Source: CALMFG01 sp963666035
Lineage (GTDB): Bacteria; Bacillota; Clostridia; Christensenellales; CALMFG01
Reading direction: 5' to 3'
Assembly (NCBI GenBank): GCA_963666035.2
Contig: CAXXJI010000004.1
Span: forward strand, 186,001 to 250,000
Length of the DNA: 64,000 bases
Part shown: one piece after another, positions 62,902 to 64,000 of the stretch
Numbering within the stretch: the first letter of the stretch is position 1
Layout: every line of letters begins with the position of its first letter
Program-made: the position numbers and the translations under genes
Notes under the pieces: generated by a model
Seen by the model: only the letters and a program-made list of their open reading frames with translations
Databases searched by the model: none
Told to the model about the DNA's origin: nothing

Positions 62902-64000
62902 TTATTTGTCTAATCCATGTGCCACTTCATATTCAATCGCCTCAGCTTTAAGCGGTTCATAAGCGTAGTCAAAGAGCAGCGGATTTATGAAGGTTGCGAC
63001 ATGCATCCTTTGTGTATAAAACTCCAGATGCAGATGCTTGGCCTCGGAATAGCCGGTATTACCCATCGTGCCGATCACTTCACCGCGTTTTAATACCTGA
63101 CCCACTTCACACATAATTGAAGACAGATGCAGATATTGTGAATAAAATACAGTTTTCTCCGCATCCTTAGAGATGTGGCGGATGCGCACATAAATACCGT
63201 TGCCCGTATCCGGATCCGAATCATCAACATATTCCACCACACCATCATATGGTGTGTAGATACGGTCCCGGATGATTTCGCGTCTGGTTTGCTCTTTTTC
63301 CTCCTCTGTCGGAGCGGTCTGATCAGCTTCGTCGATGTAGCTCTCCCCCGCGTGCGCTTCAATGTATTCAACATCGTTCACAATCATGTCTTCACTTCTA
63401 AAGTCCAATCCCGAGTGCAGACGAACCCCCGTATCATACGCTTCGCCGTTGATAACCGGTAGATAACGTATGCCAAAATAAGCGGACTTCATGGGCTGAT
63501 GGTCCACCGGCAGGGCAAATTTTGCGCCTTCGATGAAATTATAGGATGTATCAAAAGAGTATCCTGCATTATATTTGGCGTCACCCCCGTCCGAACGCGT
63601 GGCTGAGATAATATCGTTGCGAAGCGGTTGTTTTTCCAGCTTAGCAATATCTCCAAAGAAGTCCGCGTCCACACATTCGCTGAGGCGCTCACCATCCACG
63701 TCGGATCGTCCAAAATAGGCCAAAAGATATACCAGTGCTTTCCTTGTATCTTCAGTATAGTAATTATTTACTTCAATCGGAATATCAAAACCGCTTTCTG
63801 GTTCTGTATCCGGCGAATAGATGCCGAGCTTGGCCAGGTCGCCCAAATAGTAGTTAATAAATAATTGAACCAAACGAATATGATGTCGGTTGCCATAATC
63901 GAACTCACCTAAATGTATCAATTCACGCAAGTTTGCGATATCATCAGTGTTCAGTCCAACATCTTCAGTCAGTCTTGCTTCGTCCAAGACGATATTCGAA
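62902..64000 (-). CDS. M23 family (LytM-type) metallopeptidase, partial
   Basis: At least 361 residues; the frame is still open at the window edge, so the start lies outside. The C-terminal M23 domain has HSGLDFRS (HxxxD zinc ligands) and HLHLEFY (HxH), with the intervening IRHISKDAEKTVFYSQYLHLSS. The N-terminal part is acidic and helical, resembling a substrate- or partner-binding segment. Such enzymes usually cut peptidoglycan crossbridges; the signal peptide, if any, is not visible. The TTG at 63987 is not needed as a start. Confidence 0.85.
   Translation of the reverse strand, partial: SNIVLDEARLTEDVGLNTDDIANLRELIHLGEFDYGNRHHIRLVQLFINYYLGDLAKLGIYSPDTEPESGFDIPIEVNNYYTEDTRKALVYLLAYFGRSDVDGERLSECVDADFFGDIAKLEKQPLRNDIISATRSDGGDAKYNAGYSFDTSYNFIEGAKFALPVDHQPMKSAYFGIRYLPVINGEAYDTGVRLHSGLDFRSEDMIVNDVEYIEAHAGESYIDEADQTAPTEEEKEQTRREIIRDRIYTPYDGVVEYVDDSDPDTGNGIYVRIRHISKDAEKTVFYSQYLHLSSIMCEVGQVLKRGEVIGTMGNTGYSEAKHLHLEFYTQRMHVATFINPLLFDYAYEPLKAEAIEYEVAHGLDK

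Overview
The window is a moderately GC-rich stretch of a chromosome from a Gram-positive, clostridial-type bacterium, probably an uncultured member of class Clostridia. Four things point that way: a SCIFF-type radical SAM maturase (a family typical of Clostridia), a Firmicute-type LexA box in front of lexA, PyrR-type transcription attenuation of the pyr operon, and a class A RNase P RNA. Most genes are housekeeping. There is no prophage, transposase, CRISPR array or rRNA operon.

Layout. 1-3305: the end of a Nif3-like gene, a coiled-coil zinc-ribbon protein, rnpB and a YgiQ-type radical SAM enzyme. 3328-15675: a complete de novo pyrimidine operon (promoter, PyrR-binding hairpin, attenuator, pyrR-B-C-F-carA-carB-pyrK-D-E) that runs directly into the SCIFF maturase and a gamma carbonic anhydrase-like protein. 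15722-19029 (minus): clpX, clpP, tig. 19264-25159: a polysaccharide cluster with a priming sugar transferase, an HpcH/HpaI aldolase, a D-2-hydroxyacid dehydrogenase and three glycosyltransferases. 25175-28827: gpsA and, divergently, nfo, an Xaa-Pro peptidase and efp. 28914-35843: a membrane-anchored NlpC/P60-like protein, rpsO, pnp, a HEAT-methyltransferase fusion, a murG homologue and an ECF transporter S component. 35875-42808: mutS-mutL-miaA-hfq-ynbB. 42803-49765 (minus): lexA, a Xer-type recombinase, rnhA, proC, purB, an MBL-fold hydrolase and miaB, with tRNA-Trp on the other strand. 49968-50654: seven tRNAs.

From 50752 the content becomes accessory: three tandem PH-domain membrane proteins, a small exported or membrane protein, a KTSC protein, a NYN-domain protein, a broken DUF4329-like gene with a broken membrane-protein partner, two tRNAs followed by a duplicated tRNA-end element, an Imm5-like protein, an alpha/beta hydrolase, an AT-rich membrane protein, an HExxH protein, an SDR, a DUF1801 protein, a lipase, a YfcC-type transporter and an M23 peptidase that leaves the window.

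Six plus-strand genes (nif3-like, ygiQ, pyrD, mutL, the DUF4329-like gene and its membrane neighbour) each carry exactly one extra base in an otherwise intact reading frame. Single-base insertion errors in the assembly are the simplest explanation. They are annotated here as full-span genes with the shift noted.

The least explained structures are the tRNA-Pro 3'-end duplication at 55491-55764, the 12-6-12 inverted repeat next to the Xer gene promoter, the long hairpin in the rpsO leader, and the accessory block from 50752 to 58765. No wholly new multi-gene system could be demonstrated from sequence alone.
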